Part shown: piece after piece, positions 63,824 to 64,000 of the stretch
How positions within the stretch are numbered: the first letter of the stretch is position 1
How the letters are laid out: each line of letters opens with the position of its first letter
Source: Oceanidesulfovibrio indonesiensis
GTDB taxonomy: Bacteria > Desulfobacterota > Desulfovibrionia > Desulfovibrionales > Desulfovibrionaceae
Length of the DNA: 64,000 nucleotides
NCBI RefSeq assembly: GCF_007625075.1
Contig: NZ_QMIE01000005.1
Location: 152,458 to 216,457, forward strand
Reading direction: 5' to 3'
Program-made: the position numbers and the translations under genes
The notes under the pieces: model-generated
The model's input: the letters and a program-made list of their open reading frames with translations, nothing else
Told to the model about the DNA's origin: nothing
Databases searched by the model: none

Positions 63824-64000
63824 GATTTTCCCTGGCGGTTTGAAGAACGCCTCCAGGTCCGTACGCTTGAACACATTGAGCTGGAGCAACTGGATCATCT
63901 CCTGGAGGCTCCAACCGATCTTGGAGCGGAACTTCAGGTACGCCAGCAGCAGGTGGACGATCATCGCCACATAGACTTGGCTGAGCACCGCATTTTCCGA
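63771..64000 (-). mobile_element. IS4-like insertion sequence, one end (continues outside window)
   Basis: From about CTGTCCGGTTAAC at 63771 the sequence becomes GC-richer again and encodes a transposase C-terminus on the minus strand. The transposase stop lies about 8 bp from the presumed element end, as is common in compact IS elements. The other end and any target duplication are outside the window, so the exact boundary is inferred. Confidence 0.7.
63779..64000 (-). CDS. IS4-family transposase, C-terminal fragment
   Basis: The visible 73 residues (SENAVLSQVYVAMIVHLLLA, YLKFRSKIGWSLQEMIQLLQ, LNVFKRTDLEAFFKPPGK) match the conserved tail of IS4-type DDE transposases (pattern SENAVxxQ...LLLAYLKF). 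The catalytic residues lie beyond the window end. Confidence 0.75.
   Translation of the reverse strand, partial: SENAVLSQVYVAMIVHLLLAYLKFRSKIGWSLQEMIQLLQLNVFKRTDLEAFFKPPGKISKIDASYPLLAMAS

Overview
The window is a 64 kb piece of a GC-rich chromosome from an anaerobic or microaerotolerant bacterium, most likely a Desulfovibrionaceae-type sulfate reducer. The case rests on gene content: a rubredoxin / rubredoxin:oxygen oxidoreductase pair beside cytochrome bd, an aldehyde:ferredoxin oxidoreductase with a polyferredoxin, an anaerobic (cbi) cobalamin pathway, a siroheme-decarboxylase-type heme branch next to hemL, and futalosine-route menaquinone synthesis (mqnB). The ribosomal and sulfate-reduction genes that would settle the genus are not here. 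I saw no tRNA, rRNA or CRISPR array.

Layout. 1-6.6 kb (minus strand): a partial acyl-CoA synthetase, a YihY/BrkB membrane protein, and a pyk - ferredoxin - AOR operon. 6.9-15.6 kb (plus): an unusual envelope cluster of an exported dikinase-like protein, two exported paralogues with a YkuD-like SxGC motif, and an ATP/ADP-translocase-like transporter. 15.6-16.2 kb: a DUF445 membrane protein (minus). 16.5-24 kb: a tightly packed cobalamin operon (cbiA, cbiC, a FUSC membrane protein, cbiD, cbiET, cbiF) ending with yjbQ and a strong double hairpin. 24-29 kb: gpsA (minus), then ahbB-like, hemL, cbiG and cbiH. 29-33 kb: a 1153-residue acidic coiled-coil protein. 33-40.4 kb: a mini-protein, ubiE/menG, DUF2065 (minus), a UDP-sugar dehydrogenase, mqnB, a polyprenyl synthase and purL.

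40.5-47.9 kb is an oxygen/redox region: a c-heme chemoreceptor with a PilZ tail, rubredoxin, roo, cydA, cydB and a MerR-type regulator. 48-51 kb holds an HU-type protein, a small hypothetical and an MsbA-like ABC exporter. 51-57 kb is a c-di-GMP signalling hub: PAS-GGDEF and HDOD on the minus strand, with two tandem HD-GYP proteins facing away on the plus strand. 57-61 kb carries cysQ, icd, a TrmN6-like methyltransferase and a metallophosphoesterase. 61-62.5 kb holds several very small genes. From about 62.5 kb base composition turns AT-rich; a KAP-type P-loop ATPase is cut by an IS4-like element that runs off the window end, which marks the edge of an acquired island.

Functional links: MqnB, UbiE/MenG and the polyprenyl synthase supply menaquinone, a likely electron donor for cytochrome bd. 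The ahb/hem genes supply heme for cytochrome bd and the c-heme chemoreceptor. The cbi genes and the siroheme-to-heme branch share uroporphyrinogen-derived precursors. The best candidate for an undescribed system is the 6.9-15.6 kb envelope cluster. Two families of dispersed intergenic repeats also recur across the window.
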